14,132 nt of DNA, from NCBI GenBank assembly GCA_030539815.1, contig JAUNXM010000014.1, forward strand, positions 1 to 14,132, in the 5' to 3' direction. This document shows, piece by piece, positions 7,685 to 14,132 of the stretch. The position numbers and the translations under genes are program-made. How positions within the stretch are numbered: the first letter of the stretch is position 1; the number at the start of each line of letters is the position of its first letter. The notes beneath the pieces were generated by a model, which saw only the letters and a program-made list of their open reading frames with translations, made no database searches and was not told where the DNA came from. This DNA is from Methanobacterium sp. Lineage in GTDB: Archaea > Methanobacteriota > Methanobacteria > Methanobacteriales > Methanobacteriaceae.

Positions 7685-7775
7685 AATTGTTAAAGCTCTG
7701 ATTAGTATGTGGGGGCTTTGATTAGTATGGTTAGATCTCTGATAAGTGATGGTGTGGCGTTCTGATTAGTGAGTT
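7672..7775. repeat. Degenerate tandem repeat of about 20-23 bp after the kinase gene
   Basis: Four copies of a gattagtatg-like core start at 7700, 7720, 7741 and 7764, spaced 20, 21 and 23 bp. The first two are identical over 10 bp and the last two are diverged (gataagtgat, gattagtgag). The motif agtgatggt occurs both in the last codons of the kinase gene and at 7745-7753, so the repeat seems to reach into the coding end. No reading frame or clear RNA structure explains it. Confidence 0.5.
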
Positions 7776-7823
7776 CAAAGTTCTGCAAAAATCATATTAT
7801 TTTAATTTAATACTGGTAAATGG

Positions 7824-7842
7824 AAAAATTAAAATAAAAAAA
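7824..7842 (-). terminator. Oligo-T terminator of the rubrerythrin gene
   Basis: About 40 nt after the rubrerythrin stop codon, the minus strand carries three T runs (T7, T4 and T5) in close succession. The region is shared with the 3' side of the convergent kinase gene and may end both transcripts. Confidence 0.5.
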
Positions 7843-7881
7843 TGAGATAAAGGATAAATAAATTTCGTAAATGGAAACGTA

Positions 7882-8373
7882 TTAATCTACCTGGAAGAAA
7901 TCAGATTTCAATGCACCACAGATGGGGCATACATCTGGTGCCTCATTTTCCACAGTATTCCCGCAGTGTCCACAGACATAGTAATCCACTTCTTCATTAT
8001 TACCCAATGCTTCCAGAGCCTTTTTATAAAGTCCGGCGTGTAGTTCTTCTACCTGGTTAGCCACATCAAAGGTCCATACTGCATTTTCATTATCTTCTGC
8101 TTTTGCTTCTTTGATGAAGTCCGGGTACATTGCTTCAAATTCTTCAATTTCTCCTTCAATGGCTTCTTTCAAGTTTTCTGCAGTGCTGCCAATACCTCCC
8201 ATTACCAGTAAATGGTTGTGGGCGTGAACAGTTTCAGCTTCAGCCGCTGCCCTGAAAAGTTTAGCTACTTGTGAGTATCCTTCTTCATCTGCTTTTTTAG
8301 CGAAGGCTAAATATGTGCGGTTGGCCTTAGATTCACCGGCAAATGCTTCTTTCAAGTTTTCCATGGTGCTCAT
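7882..8373 (-). CDS. Rubrerythrin
   Basis: This cytoplasmic diiron protein reduces hydrogen peroxide and protects strict anaerobes from oxygen damage, taking electrons through a rubredoxin-like site. The 163-residue protein has the ferritin-like domain with likely iron ligands E14 (AGESKANR), E47 and H50 (ETVH), a central glutamate in the EGEIEEFE segment (73-80), and E109 and H112 (EELH). The C-terminal rubredoxin-type centre uses C134, C137, C149 and C152 (VCGHCG ... VCPICG). All ligands of a functional enzyme seem present. The start at 8373 is set by a taaggagt ribosome binding site at 8381-8388. A TATA element (8420-8427) predicts a leader of about 22-25 nt, so the gene is probably monocistronic. 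It is convergent with the kinase gene and 234 bp downstream of the histone gene. Confidence 0.96.
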   Translation of the reverse strand: MSTMENLKEAFAGESKANRTYLAFAKKADEEGYSQVAKLFRAAAEAETVHAHNHLLVMGGIGSTAENLKEAIEGEIEEFEAMYPDFIKEAKAEDNENAVWTFDVANQVEELHAGLYKKALEALGNNEEVDYYVCGHCGNTVENEAPDVCPICGALKSDFFQVD

Positions 8374-8419
8374 TTTTTTTACTCCTTACAATCAATGTAC
8401 TATCCCTATTGAAGTTATA

Positions 8420-8427
8420 ATATAAAA
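8420..8427 (-). promoter_or_regulatory. Probable TATA box of the rubrerythrin gene
   Basis: The minus strand reads cttttatattataac here. It lies about 50 bp before the start codon and 35 bp before the ribosome binding site, matching a short-leader archaeal promoter. Confidence 0.5.
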
Positions 8428-8575
8428 GATTTAGTTATTTATCTATCTCACAAATATTACATCACTCCTTCTAAATATAATGTGGTGAAAGGTAGGAATG
8501 GTAAAAATTATTATGTACCCAGTCCTTATTGGAGATCATACCTGATCCTGAGTGGGTAAAAATAGAACATTATCC

Positions 8576-8605
8576 TAAAAAATAAGAAAAATAAGAAATA
8601 AAAAA
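8576..8605 (-). terminator. T-rich terminator of the histone gene
   Basis: Directly after the histone stop codon the minus strand has a T7 tract followed by three more T-rich clusters (attttttt, atttctta, tttttctta types). Such multi-T regions are efficient archaeal terminators, as expected for a highly transcribed gene. Confidence 0.65.
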
Positions 8606-8607
8606 AT

Positions 8608-8827
<220 letters not shown>

Positions 8828-8838
8828 ATTCTAGCTAG

Positions 8839-8873
<35 letters not shown>

Positions 8874-8911
8874 TATAATCAGCCATGGTACTTAACATGC
8901 ACACTCACCTG

Positions 8912-8950
<39 letters not shown>

Positions 8951-8967
8951 CACCCATAGGAATTCCC

Positions 8968-10092
8968 ATGTATAAGAGTCCGGACATTGAACCCACCATA
9001 GAAGAGATACTAAATAAGGCCAGGAAAACTCCAGTTTCTCATGAAGAAGCACTTAAGCTTATTAAAACAACTGGTAACGAATATCAGGCCCTTATTCAAG
9101 CAGCTGATTTGCGCAGGCAGGAATTGGTTGGTGATAGGGTAACTTATATTCAAAACTGGAACATCAACTTCACAGATATGTGCACTGGCACATGTGGGTT
9201 CTGTGCCTTTCGCAAAGACCCTGGACAGGAAGATGCCTACTTTTTGAGTGTGGATGAAATAGTGGCCAGGGCCAAAAATGCATGGGATGATGGTGCAGTG
9301 GAAATCTGTATCCAGGGAGGACTCCATCCTGATGTTGACGCCCACTTCTATGAAAAAATATTAAGCAGTGTTAAGGAAGAAATCCCGGACATCCACATAC
9401 ACGCCTTTTCACCCATGGAGATCTATTACGGAGCATCTCAGTCTGGAATGTCCCTGGAAGAAACTCTGAAAATGTTAAAAGATGCCGGGTTGGGATCCAT
9501 GCCCGGTACTGCTGCTGAAATTTTGAATGATGAAGTCCGGAAGGTTATATGTCCGGGTAAACTAACCACCAATGAATGGGTGGAGGTCATTGAAACCGCC
9601 CACCAGACTGGAGTGCCCACCACTTGTACCATGATGTACGGGCATGTGGAGAGTGTGGAGCACCGGGTGGAGCACCTGGAAATCCTTAGAAACATTCAGA
9701 AAAAAACAGGGGGATTCACCGAGTTCGTACCCCTCACTTTCATGCACCAGAATGCCCCTATCTATAAACAGGGAATTTCCAGCCCGGGAACCACTGGTAC
9801 TGAAGACCTGAAACTCTATGCCGTGGCCCGTTTAATGTTCGGGGACCTACTTAAAAACATCCAAGTATCATGGGTCAAATTGGGATTCAAATTCGCTCAG
9901 GTCTGTTTAACAGCCGGTTGTAACGATATGGGTGGAACTCTGGGGGAAGAGAACATCTCCCGATCTGCCGGTGCCCAGCACGGCGTTTACACGCCTCCTG
10001 AAGAATTACAACGGATTATCGGGGATTTGGGACGTGTTCCTGCTGAAAGGGATACTCTTTATAAGTGCATAAACCCTATAAACCCAGTGTAA
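8968..10092 (+). CDS. cofH: CofH, 5-amino-6-(D-ribitylamino)uracil--L-tyrosine 4-hydroxyphenyl transferase
   Basis: CofH is the radical SAM subunit that joins the tyrosine side chain to the ribityl-uracil intermediate; CofG then closes the ring to give F0, the core of coenzyme F420, the hydride carrier of methanogenesis. The 374-residue protein has the usual length. The 4Fe-4S cluster cysteines are C72, C76 and C79 in [20 protein letters not shown]. Family segments [37 protein letters not shown] and [11 protein letters not shown] follow in order. The [10 protein letters not shown] form and the IQGGLHPD segment favour CofH over CofG or the menaquinone enzyme MqnC. No cofG is present in the window, so the two subunits are encoded apart here. 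It is divergent from the histone gene and convergent with the cyclophilin-like gene. Its mRNA may be leaderless. Confidence 0.95.
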   Translation: MYKSPDIEPTIEEILNKARKTPVSHEEALKLIKTTGNEYQALIQAADLRRQELVGDRVTYIQNWNINFTDMCTGTCGFCAFRKDPGQEDAYFLSVDEIVARAKNAWDDGAVEICIQGGLHPDVDAHFYEKILSSVKEEIPDIHIHAFSPMEIYYGASQSGMSLEETLKMLKDAGLGSMPGTAAEILNDEVRKVICPGKLTTNEWVEVIETAHQTGVPTTCTMMYGHVESVEHRVEHLEILRNIQKKTGGFTEFVPLTFMHQNAPIYKQGISSPGTTGTEDLKLYAVARLMFGDLLKNIQVSWVKLGFKFAQVCLTAGCNDMGGTLGEENISRSAGAQHGVYTPPEELQRIIGDLGRVPAERDTLYKCINPINPV

Positions 10093-10132
10093 TCTCGATA
10101 TATCTGCGTAATCTTAAATTAAAAACAGTTTG

Positions 10133-10178
10133 ATATTTTTTAGATATCTTCTTTGCCACTTTTAGATATCTTCTTTTG
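10133..10178 (+). terminator. T-rich 22-bp direct repeat, probable cofH terminator
   Basis: A T6 run (10136-10141) is followed by two copies of tttagatatcttcttt at 10139-10154 and 10161-10176, exactly 22 bp apart. The pyrimidine runs on the plus strand suit termination of cofH. The duplication itself is unexplained, and the palindrome gatatc lies in each copy. Confidence 0.5.
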
Positions 10179-10221
10179 GCCATGGTTAATTATAACTAAT
10201 CTAGAAATACTAATATTATGA

Positions 10222-10572
10222 TTAAATTGTTCTAATAACTACCCAATCTCCCTCCTTAACACTCTCCATAATTTCCAAACCTTCAATTACCATTCCAATA
10301 TGGTTCACATCAGAAGCCGGTTGTGAGTCTCCGAAGAATATGCAGAATGCCTTTCCAGGTGGCCAGAAGGATATGTCCCCTTTATCAGAGGATGGTGAGG
10401 GATTTTCATAGTCATGTTCAAGGGATATGGGGAAGAAAATCTCTTCTTGCCATAACTGGGCTTCACCTTCCAATGGAAGGTTTTCATATAACTTTTGGGC
10501 GGTGGATGGGTTTCGATCATCCAGGATCACCCTTAATTTTCCTTTTTCCAGTATTTCAATTTCAATCTCCAT
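10222..10572 (-). CDS. Cyclophilin-like fold protein
   Basis: The 116-residue protein belongs to the small cyclophilin-like (DUF369-type) family found in archaea and thermophilic bacteria. It has a cyclophilin-type beta barrel, but prolyl isomerase activity has not been established as a family property. The signature is GDISFWPPGKAFCIFFG at 65-81, followed by VNHIGMVIEGLE (89-100) and a C-terminal GDWVVIRTI strand. There is no signal peptide. The start at 10572 is supported by a ggtgagggga ribosome binding site just upstream (10576-10585). It lies 101 bp downstream of deoC on the same strand. That gap contains inverted GAATAT repeats (10600-10630), so it may have its own promoter and control. 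The biological role is unknown. Confidence 0.85.
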   Translation of the reverse strand: MEIEIEILEKGKLRVILDDRNPSTAQKLYENLPLEGEAQLWQEEIFFPISLEHDYENPSPSSDKGDISFWPPGKAFCIFFGDSQPASDVNHIGMVIEGLEIMESVKEGDWVVIRTI

Positions 10573-10599
10573 TAAATCCCCTCACCCGAGTTTTGAATT

Positions 10600-10631
10600 G
10601 AATATTCTGATATTCGTAATGTTAGAATATC
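10600..10631 (-). promoter_or_regulatory. Inverted GAATAT repeats upstream of the cyclophilin-like gene
   Basis: GAATAT at 10600-10605 and its complement ATATTC at 10610-10615 form an inverted repeat with a 4-nt spacer. A third GAATAT is at 10625-10630, 25 bp after the first. The cluster sits 28-58 bp before the start codon, a plausible operator position. No regulator is known for it. Confidence 0.35.
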
Positions 10632-10673
10632 ATTCGATTTTAGAAAGCTTAAATGTTAGACTGTATTATCTGT

Positions 10674-11342
10674 TTATCCCTGTTTCAGGAGGTCTTCCAT
10701 GATATGGACTCCGGTGGAAGTCCCGATTTTACTGGCCCCGGCATCGATCATGGCTATGGCTGTTTCCAGGTCTCGGATACCTCCGGCAGCTTTAACTCCC
10801 ATTTCCATACCTACAGTTTCCCTCATGAGTTTAACATCTTCTACTGTGGCTCCATCCACTCCGAAACCGGTGGATGTTTTCACGTAATGGGCTCCAGCTT
10901 CCCGTGCCAGCTGGCAGGCAGTGATCTTCTCATCCCGGGTTAAGAGGGCTGTTTCCAGGATTACCTTCACCACGTGTCCCCGCGCTGCTCCCACCACTGC
11001 AGCGATGTCTGCCTGGACCAGGGAGTAATGACCGGACTTTAGGGCACCTATATTCATTACCATGTCCAGTTCAGAGGCCCCACTGGCCACTGCTTCTTCG
11101 GCCTCGAAGGCCTTGGCGTGGGGTGTTTGCACTCCGAATGGGAAACCTATAACCACACATACATTGGTGTGGGAGTTTTCAAAAAGTTCACTTGCCAGGG
11201 AAGCATGGGTGGGTGTTACACAGACACAGCTAAAGTCATAATCATCTGCCTCCTGACAGAGTTCCCTAATATCATCATCGGTGGCATCCCGCTGCACATT
11301 TGTATGGTCAATCATTCCTGCCAGTTCTTCTATGGATATCAT
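10674..11342 (-). CDS. deoC: Deoxyribose-phosphate aldolase
   Basis: This class I aldolase splits 2-deoxy-D-ribose 5-phosphate into acetaldehyde and glyceraldehyde 3-phosphate, recycling deoxynucleoside carbon. The 222-residue, short archaeal-type protein shows all active-site elements. D93 lies in [14 protein letters not shown], the Schiff-base lysine K155 in [10 protein letters not shown] and the proton-relay lysine K184 in VKAAGGIR. A phosphate-binding GTSTG (207-211) lies near the end. The start at 11342 has a tggagggat ribosome binding site (11352-11360) at 9-nt spacing. A TATA-like element is at 11401-11413. It lies between elp3 and the cyclophilin-like gene on the same strand, with 119 and 101 bp gaps; no other nucleoside-catabolism gene is nearby. 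Confidence 0.95.
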   Translation of the reverse strand: MISIEELAGMIDHTNVQRDATDDDIRELCQEADDYDFSCVCVTPTHASLASELFENSHTNVCVVIGFPFGVQTPHAKAFEAEEAVASGASELDMVMNIGALKSGHYSLVQADIAAVVGAARGHVVKVILETALLTRDEKITACQLAREAGAHYVKTSTGFGVDGATVEDVKLMRETVGMEMGVKAAGGIRDLETAIAMIDAGASKIGTSTGVHIMEDLLKQG

Positions 11343-11400
11343 TTAAATAAATCCCTCCATTTGATTTTATTCCAATATTTTTTATCCATTTTAATTCTAA

Positions 11401-11413
11401 GAATATATTAAAG
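11401..11413 (-). promoter_or_regulatory. Possible TATA box of deoC
   Basis: The minus strand reads ctttaatatattc, about 60 bp before the deoC start codon. It predicts a leader of about 38 nt that includes the ribosome binding site. Confidence 0.4.
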
Positions 11414-11461
11414 AAATCATTTTTAAATTAATTATCCACTATTATTTATGGGTTGTTCTTG

Positions 11462-13093
11462 TTATACTAACTTTTTAGCCATGTACGGGCCTTTTCGCTG
11501 GTAACCAAATTTACGGTAGTAGTTACGGGCACCTATTCCACTGATAATCAGGATCTCCTTTTTATCATATTCCTCACGGCTGATCTCTTCTGCTTTTTTG
11601 AGTAACTCTTCACCGTAGCCACGGTGCTGCCACAGGTCATCTTCCCTTTCACCTAAAGGTATCATGGGTCCGTAAACATGTAATTCACGAACCAGTGCAC
11701 TTTCATGATCTATCTCCGGACGATGAGCTTGTGCTGATGGCATTCGCAGTCTTAAAAATCCCAGGAGAACATCAGCAGGGGCATCTTCCATGGATATGAA
11801 TATTTCCTCCCCTTCACTGGCAAGGTACTTCTCCATTAAAAGTTGCACATTATCTTTACTGGTATAAATTCCATGAGCTGCCTGGTGTCCTACTTCCCGG
11901 CAGCGAATGCACTTACACTGGAATTTTTCTTTCTTAAGCTGATTATAAACCAGTTCTCCCAGGTTAGACTTCTGGACTCCTGCTTCTATGAGTTGGGATG
12001 GTATGTCTCGTTGTATACGCATGGTACGCACCCATTTGGGGAGAATCTTCTTCACTTCCACAATGAGTTTCACGGCTTCTTCACTGGAATAGGGGCTGTA
12101 TTCTCCTTTTTCCCATAGTTCATGGAGTTTGGATCCTTTAGTTACCAGGCAGGGGTAGATCTTCAGCATGTCTGGTTTGAAACGTTCATCAGAGAATAAA
12201 CGTTTGAACATCCGCAGGTCACGTTCCTGGTCACTGAAAAGGCCAGGCATGAGGTGCATGGCCACCTTAATCCCAGAGTCCTTTAAAACACGGGTTGCTT
12301 CGATGGTGTCTTCTACCCGGTGACCCCTTTCTACCCGGTGATAGATGAAGTTGTAGATGGTCTGCACGCCTAATTCCACCCGGGTAACACCCATATTCAA
12401 CATCCGGTCTACATCTTCCCTGTGTGAGTAATCTGGGCGGGTTTCGAAGGTCATACCAACACAACGGACATTGGAATTTTCATTTTCCAGTTGAACATTT
12501 TCCAGGTACTGGAATCCCTGTATATCAATTTTTCCCTTGGTGTACTTATCATCAGAATTTAATTTATATTCTTTAACTCCAAAATCAGTCATGGCTTGGA
12601 GACACTGGGTGATGAACCATTCCTGGAAGCATAAAAACCTGGAAGGGAAAGTACCACCCATAATTATGAGTTCCACCTTATCTAGAGGATGTCCTATGGC
12701 CTTCAACTGTTGGAGGCGATTGTAAACCTGTTTATAAGGATTAAAATCGTACATTCTGGCTCTTAATGCTGCGGGTTCTTCTCCGGTGTAACTGGGAGGG
12801 GCTATTGTACTCTCGGGACAGTAAAGGCATCTTCCGTGGGGGCAGTTATGGGGTGGGCACATAACCGCCACCACTGCCACTCCGGATATTGTCCTGGTTG
12901 GTTTTTTCTTTAAAATAGGTATTAGAAGTTCTTTATCCTCTTCCCGGGCTATTTGAAGTATTTCCGAGTTACGGGGAAAGCGGTCCAGTTGATAGTCACG
13001 GCACACCTTATGCTTGGCCTTCTCCAGATCCTTCCTGTTTTTTATCTTTCCATCTAATATATCTTTAATTATGGCTTTTCCCGCTTCTTCCAT
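11462..13093 (-). CDS. elp3: Archaeal Elp3, tRNA U34 carboxymethyltransferase (radical SAM plus GNAT)
   Basis: Elp3 uses acetyl-CoA and SAM radical chemistry to make the carboxymethyl group on wobble uridine 34 of tRNAs. In archaea it acts without the other Elongator subunits. Numbering from the ATG at 13093 (543 residues), an N-terminal basic tRNA-binding part (about 1-60) precedes the radical SAM core with cluster cysteines C84, C89 and C92 ([12 protein letters not shown]). The core continues with [16 protein letters not shown] and VELGVQT. A cysteine-rich [11 protein letters not shown] (393-403) lies before the C-terminal GNAT domain with the acetyl-CoA motif [10 protein letters not shown] (489-498). 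An upstream in-frame ATG at 13108 would add five residues. I prefer 13093, because ggGAGA (13101-13106) forms a ribosome binding site 7 nt before it, while 13108 has only a weak one. No other Elongator gene is nearby. Confidence 0.95.
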   Translation of the reverse strand: MEEAGKAIIKDILDGKIKNRKDLEKAKHKVCRDYQLDRFPRNSEILQIAREEDKELLIPILKKKPTRTISGVAVVAVMCPPHNCPHGRCLYCPESTIAPPSYTGEEPAALRARMYDFNPYKQVYNRLQQLKAIGHPLDKVELIIMGGTFPSRFLCFQEWFITQCLQAMTDFGVKEYKLNSDDKYTKGKIDIQGFQYLENVQLENENSNVRCVGMTFETRPDYSHREDVDRMLNMGVTRVELGVQTIYNFIYHRVERGHRVEDTIEATRVLKDSGIKVAMHLMPGLFSDQERDLRMFKRLFSDERFKPDMLKIYPCLVTKGSKLHELWEKGEYSPYSSEEAVKLIVEVKKILPKWVRTMRIQRDIPSQLIEAGVQKSNLGELVYNQLKKEKFQCKCIRCREVGHQAAHGIYTSKDNVQLLMEKYLASEGEEIFISMEDAPADVLLGFLRLRMPSAQAHRPEIDHESALVRELHVYGPMIPLGEREDDLWQHRGYGEELLKKAEEISREEYDKKEILIISGIGARNYYRKFGYQRKGPYMAKKLV

Positions 13094-13155
13094 ATCTTTT
13101 TCTCCCATAAAAATCCATTTTCAAATTAAAAAATTGTTCTCATCCACTTTATCTC

Positions 13156-13193
13156 TTTTAATAAATGATTAGTAATTTTTCATTAATGATTAG
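13156..13193. repeat. Small repeat and possible TATA region between elp3 and the PRC-barrel gene
   Basis: The 9-mer aatgattag occurs at 13164-13172 and 13185-13193, a 21-bp period. On the minus strand, catttattaaaaga (13154-13167) could be the elp3 TATA box, giving a leader of about 40 nt. The rest of the 285-bp divergent gap shows no gene. Confidence 0.35.
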
Positions 13194-13352
13194 ATAACTC
13201 CTGGTAAAATACACATATTATTATTTAGTTTTAAAACAGTATAAATGACTTGTAGAGACACTTAATAAATATGTGAGCATAAGGGGGTTATTAGCCTGTT
13301 TAAATCCATCCAGAAAATTAAGGGGATATGGAGGCTCTTTTAATGGGACAAT

Positions 13353-13362
13353 AATTATATAC
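13353..13362 (+). promoter_or_regulatory. Probable TATA box of the PRC-barrel gene
   Basis: The sequence aattatatac lies about 36 bp before the ATG at 13394. It predicts a start of transcription near 13380-13385 and a leader of about 10-14 nt. A ggtg ribosome binding site (13385-13388) would sit at its very beginning. Confidence 0.5.
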
Positions 13363-13393
13363 ATCAAAAAACAGAGTATTAACCGGTGTTTAA

Positions 13394-13675
13394 ATGAAAG
13401 TAAGTGACTTTTTTGGGAGAAGAGTTTTGGATAAAAAGGCCAATGAAATAGGTAAAATTGCCGACATGGTCATAAAACCAAAAGAGGGTATTATAACCAG
13501 CATGATCATATCAACCAGTGATTTTGGCCTTACCAGGAAGGACTTGGAGATAACAACTGCCGATATTGAAGAAGTTGGCGACTATGTACTTTTAAATGTT
13601 GAAAAAGCGGAACTTGAAGAAATGGCAGAGTCTGGTCAGAAAAAAAAGAAATTACGATTGGATATAAAAAAATAA
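13394..13675 (+). CDS. PRC-barrel domain protein
   Basis: The 93-residue protein is a single PRC-barrel domain: MKVSDFFGRRVLDKKANEIG at the start, then KIADMVIKPKEGIITSMII and a GDYVLLNV strand at about 62-69. It ends in a lysine-rich tail (KKKKLRLDIKK). PRC-barrels are small beta-barrel adaptor domains that bind RNA or proteins, as in RimM, photosynthetic reaction centres and archaeal cell-division partners of SepF. The present protein has no extra domain, so the exact role cannot be told. There is no signal peptide or membrane helix, so it should be cytosolic. The start at 13394 is supported by ggtg at 13385-13388 and by a TATA box at the right distance. The DUF2098 gene follows after 76 bp and may share the transcript. 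Confidence 0.88.
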   Translation: MKVSDFFGRRVLDKKANEIGKIADMVIKPKEGIITSMIISTSDFGLTRKDLEITTADIEEVGDYVLLNVEKAELEEMAESGQKKKKLRLDIKK

Positions 13676-13690
13676 TTTTCATTCATCTAA

Positions 13691-13699
13691 CTTAAATAC
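13691..13699 (+). promoter_or_regulatory. Possible TATA box of the DUF2098 gene
   Basis: The sequence cttaaatac lies about 57 bp before the preferred GTG start. If used, the DUF2098 gene would have its own transcript with a leader of about 30 nt. Confidence 0.3.
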
Positions 13700-13740
13700 C
13701 AATAAAAAGTCATATGAATCATAATATTATCAATATATGG

Positions 13741-13747
13741 GGGGTGA
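13741..13747 (+). promoter_or_regulatory. Ribosome binding site deciding the DUF2098 start
   Basis: The sequence ggggtga lies 4 nt before GTG at 13752. It overlaps the first codons of the longer reading that begins at ATG 13737, so the GTG is the better start. Confidence 0.6.
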
Positions 13748-13751
13748 GAAT

Positions 13752-14090
13752 GTGGAAGCAGCAAACAAGCAGAATAAAGAGATTTTTATAGGTTCTCATG
13801 TGAGATACAGTGGCACGGGTAGTGCTGGGGAAGTTTTAGGCCTTAAGAGTGATGAAGATGGAATTTGGGTGAAGGTAGACACCACCCAATTATGGTACAA
13901 TAGCCGTTACCTGGATCTCATGGATGAAGAGGAATATAATAAGCTTAAAAAAAGAGAATCCAAGAAAAAAACCAAGGTATCCATTGAAGATGAGGATGAA
14001 AAGGAATCTACCAAGAAAAAAGTGGATAAACTTAAACAGAACCTTGAAGATATTGACATGAGTTCGGAACTTTGTGATGGCGGAGGTTAA
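13752..14090 (+). CDS. DUF2098 family protein
   Basis: Function unknown; DUF2098 is largely confined to methanogens, as I recall. The preferred GTG start gives 112 residues (117 if ATG 13737 is used). A small beta-barrel-like domain comes first: IGSHVRYSGTGSAGEVLGL, then GIWVKVDTTQLWYNSRYLDL. This is followed from about residue 60 by a highly charged Lys/Glu stretch (EEEYNKLKKRESKKKTK, EDEDEKESTKKKVDKLK), probably disordered or coiled coil, ending in SSELCDGGG. The VRY-TGT-GEV layout resembles small SH3-like or KOW-like barrels, but no catalytic residue stands out. It lies 76 bp after the PRC-barrel gene, another small barrel with a charged tail, and the two could be co-expressed. No membrane segment is present. 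Confidence 0.85.
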   Translation: MEAANKQNKEIFIGSHVRYSGTGSAGEVLGLKSDEDGIWVKVDTTQLWYNSRYLDLMDEEEYNKLKKRESKKKTKVSIEDEDEKESTKKKVDKLKQNLEDIDMSSELCDGGG

Positions 14091-14113
14091 ATCCGCATTA
14101 AACCTCTTTTTTT
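14080..14113 (+). terminator. Terminator with two overlapping hairpins after the DUF2098 gene
   Basis: GAGGTT (14083-14088) pairs with AACCTC (14101-14106), directly followed by T7 (14107-14113), an intrinsic-terminator shape. A second stem, GCGGA (14080-14084) with TCCGC (14092-14096), shares bases with the first, so only one can form at a time. The stop codon lies within the structure. Confidence 0.55.
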
Positions 14114-14132
14114 CAAGGAAATTTAGCGAATA

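Noticed and set aside
7672..7775. C/D box small RNA suggested by gtgatgg and ctga words in the repeats after the kinase gene
   Set aside because: The C-like boxes read UGAUGG instead of UGAUGA, one guide would be only 9 nt long, and the words follow from the repeat unit itself. Evidence is too weak for an RNA gene.
8480..8570. Small reading frames between rubrerythrin and histone genes (about 15-25 codons, plus strand)
   Set aside because: They are short, two overlap in different frames, and they have only chance-level initiation signals and no recognisable product.
10653..11411. Plus-strand open frames opposite deoC (for example 10653-10943 and 11118-11411)
   Set aside because: They are shadows of a complete, well-conserved deoC gene, have no ribosome binding site and encode no recognisable protein.

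Overview
The window looks like chromosomal core sequence from a methanogenic archaeon of the order Methanobacteriales, probably Methanobacterium or a close relative. The reasons are an archaeal histone behind a perfect AGGAGGTGA ribosome binding site, the F420 enzyme CofH, a methanogen-type DUF2098 protein, an archaeal CDKAL1-like methylthiotransferase, a stand-alone archaeal Elp3, tRNA genes without encoded CCA, TATA-box promoters, and AT-rich intergenic DNA with oligo-T terminators. The genus is inferred from gene content and not proven.

Layout. 96-752 (+) is a protein-L-isoaspartate methyltransferase. 1013-2296 (+) is a radical SAM tRNA methylthiotransferase; its two flanks carry short related repeats. 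2627-2962 (+) is a small double zinc-ribbon protein with a C-terminal membrane anchor. An AT-rich gap leads to a tRNA-Val/tRNA-Phe pair on the minus strand (3403-3474 and 3328-3400). Divergent from them is a three-gene plus-strand operon: GerW/YtfJ-like protein (3648-4094), DUF2953 protein (4164-4757) and a 72-residue protein (4770-4988), closed by a hairpin plus T-run terminator. 5207-7684 (+) is an orphan membrane histidine kinase with four PAS domains. On the minus strand follow rubrerythrin (7882-8373) and the histone (8608-8814), the latter divergent from cofH (8968-10092, +). A minus-strand block then holds a cyclophilin-like protein (10222-10572), deoC (10674-11342) and elp3 (11462-13093). 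The window ends with a PRC-barrel protein (13394-13675, +) and a DUF2098 protein (13752-14090, +).

How the genes relate. Most are independent housekeeping units with their own promoters. Two themes recur. One is tRNA biology: two tRNA genes, the A37 methylthiotransferase and the U34 Elp3 enzyme. The other is anaerobic iron-sulfur chemistry and protein maintenance: three radical SAM enzymes (methylthiotransferase, CofH, Elp3), rubrerythrin and isoaspartate repair. No mobile element, phage gene, CRISPR array or defence system was seen. The least understood part is the GerW-DUF2953-small protein operon. Its first two families are known as neighbours in spore-forming Firmicutes, and its third product reads like a shortened GerW core lacking the glycine-rich segment. 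Several intergenic regions also hold short degenerate tandem repeats with 20-28 bp periods.
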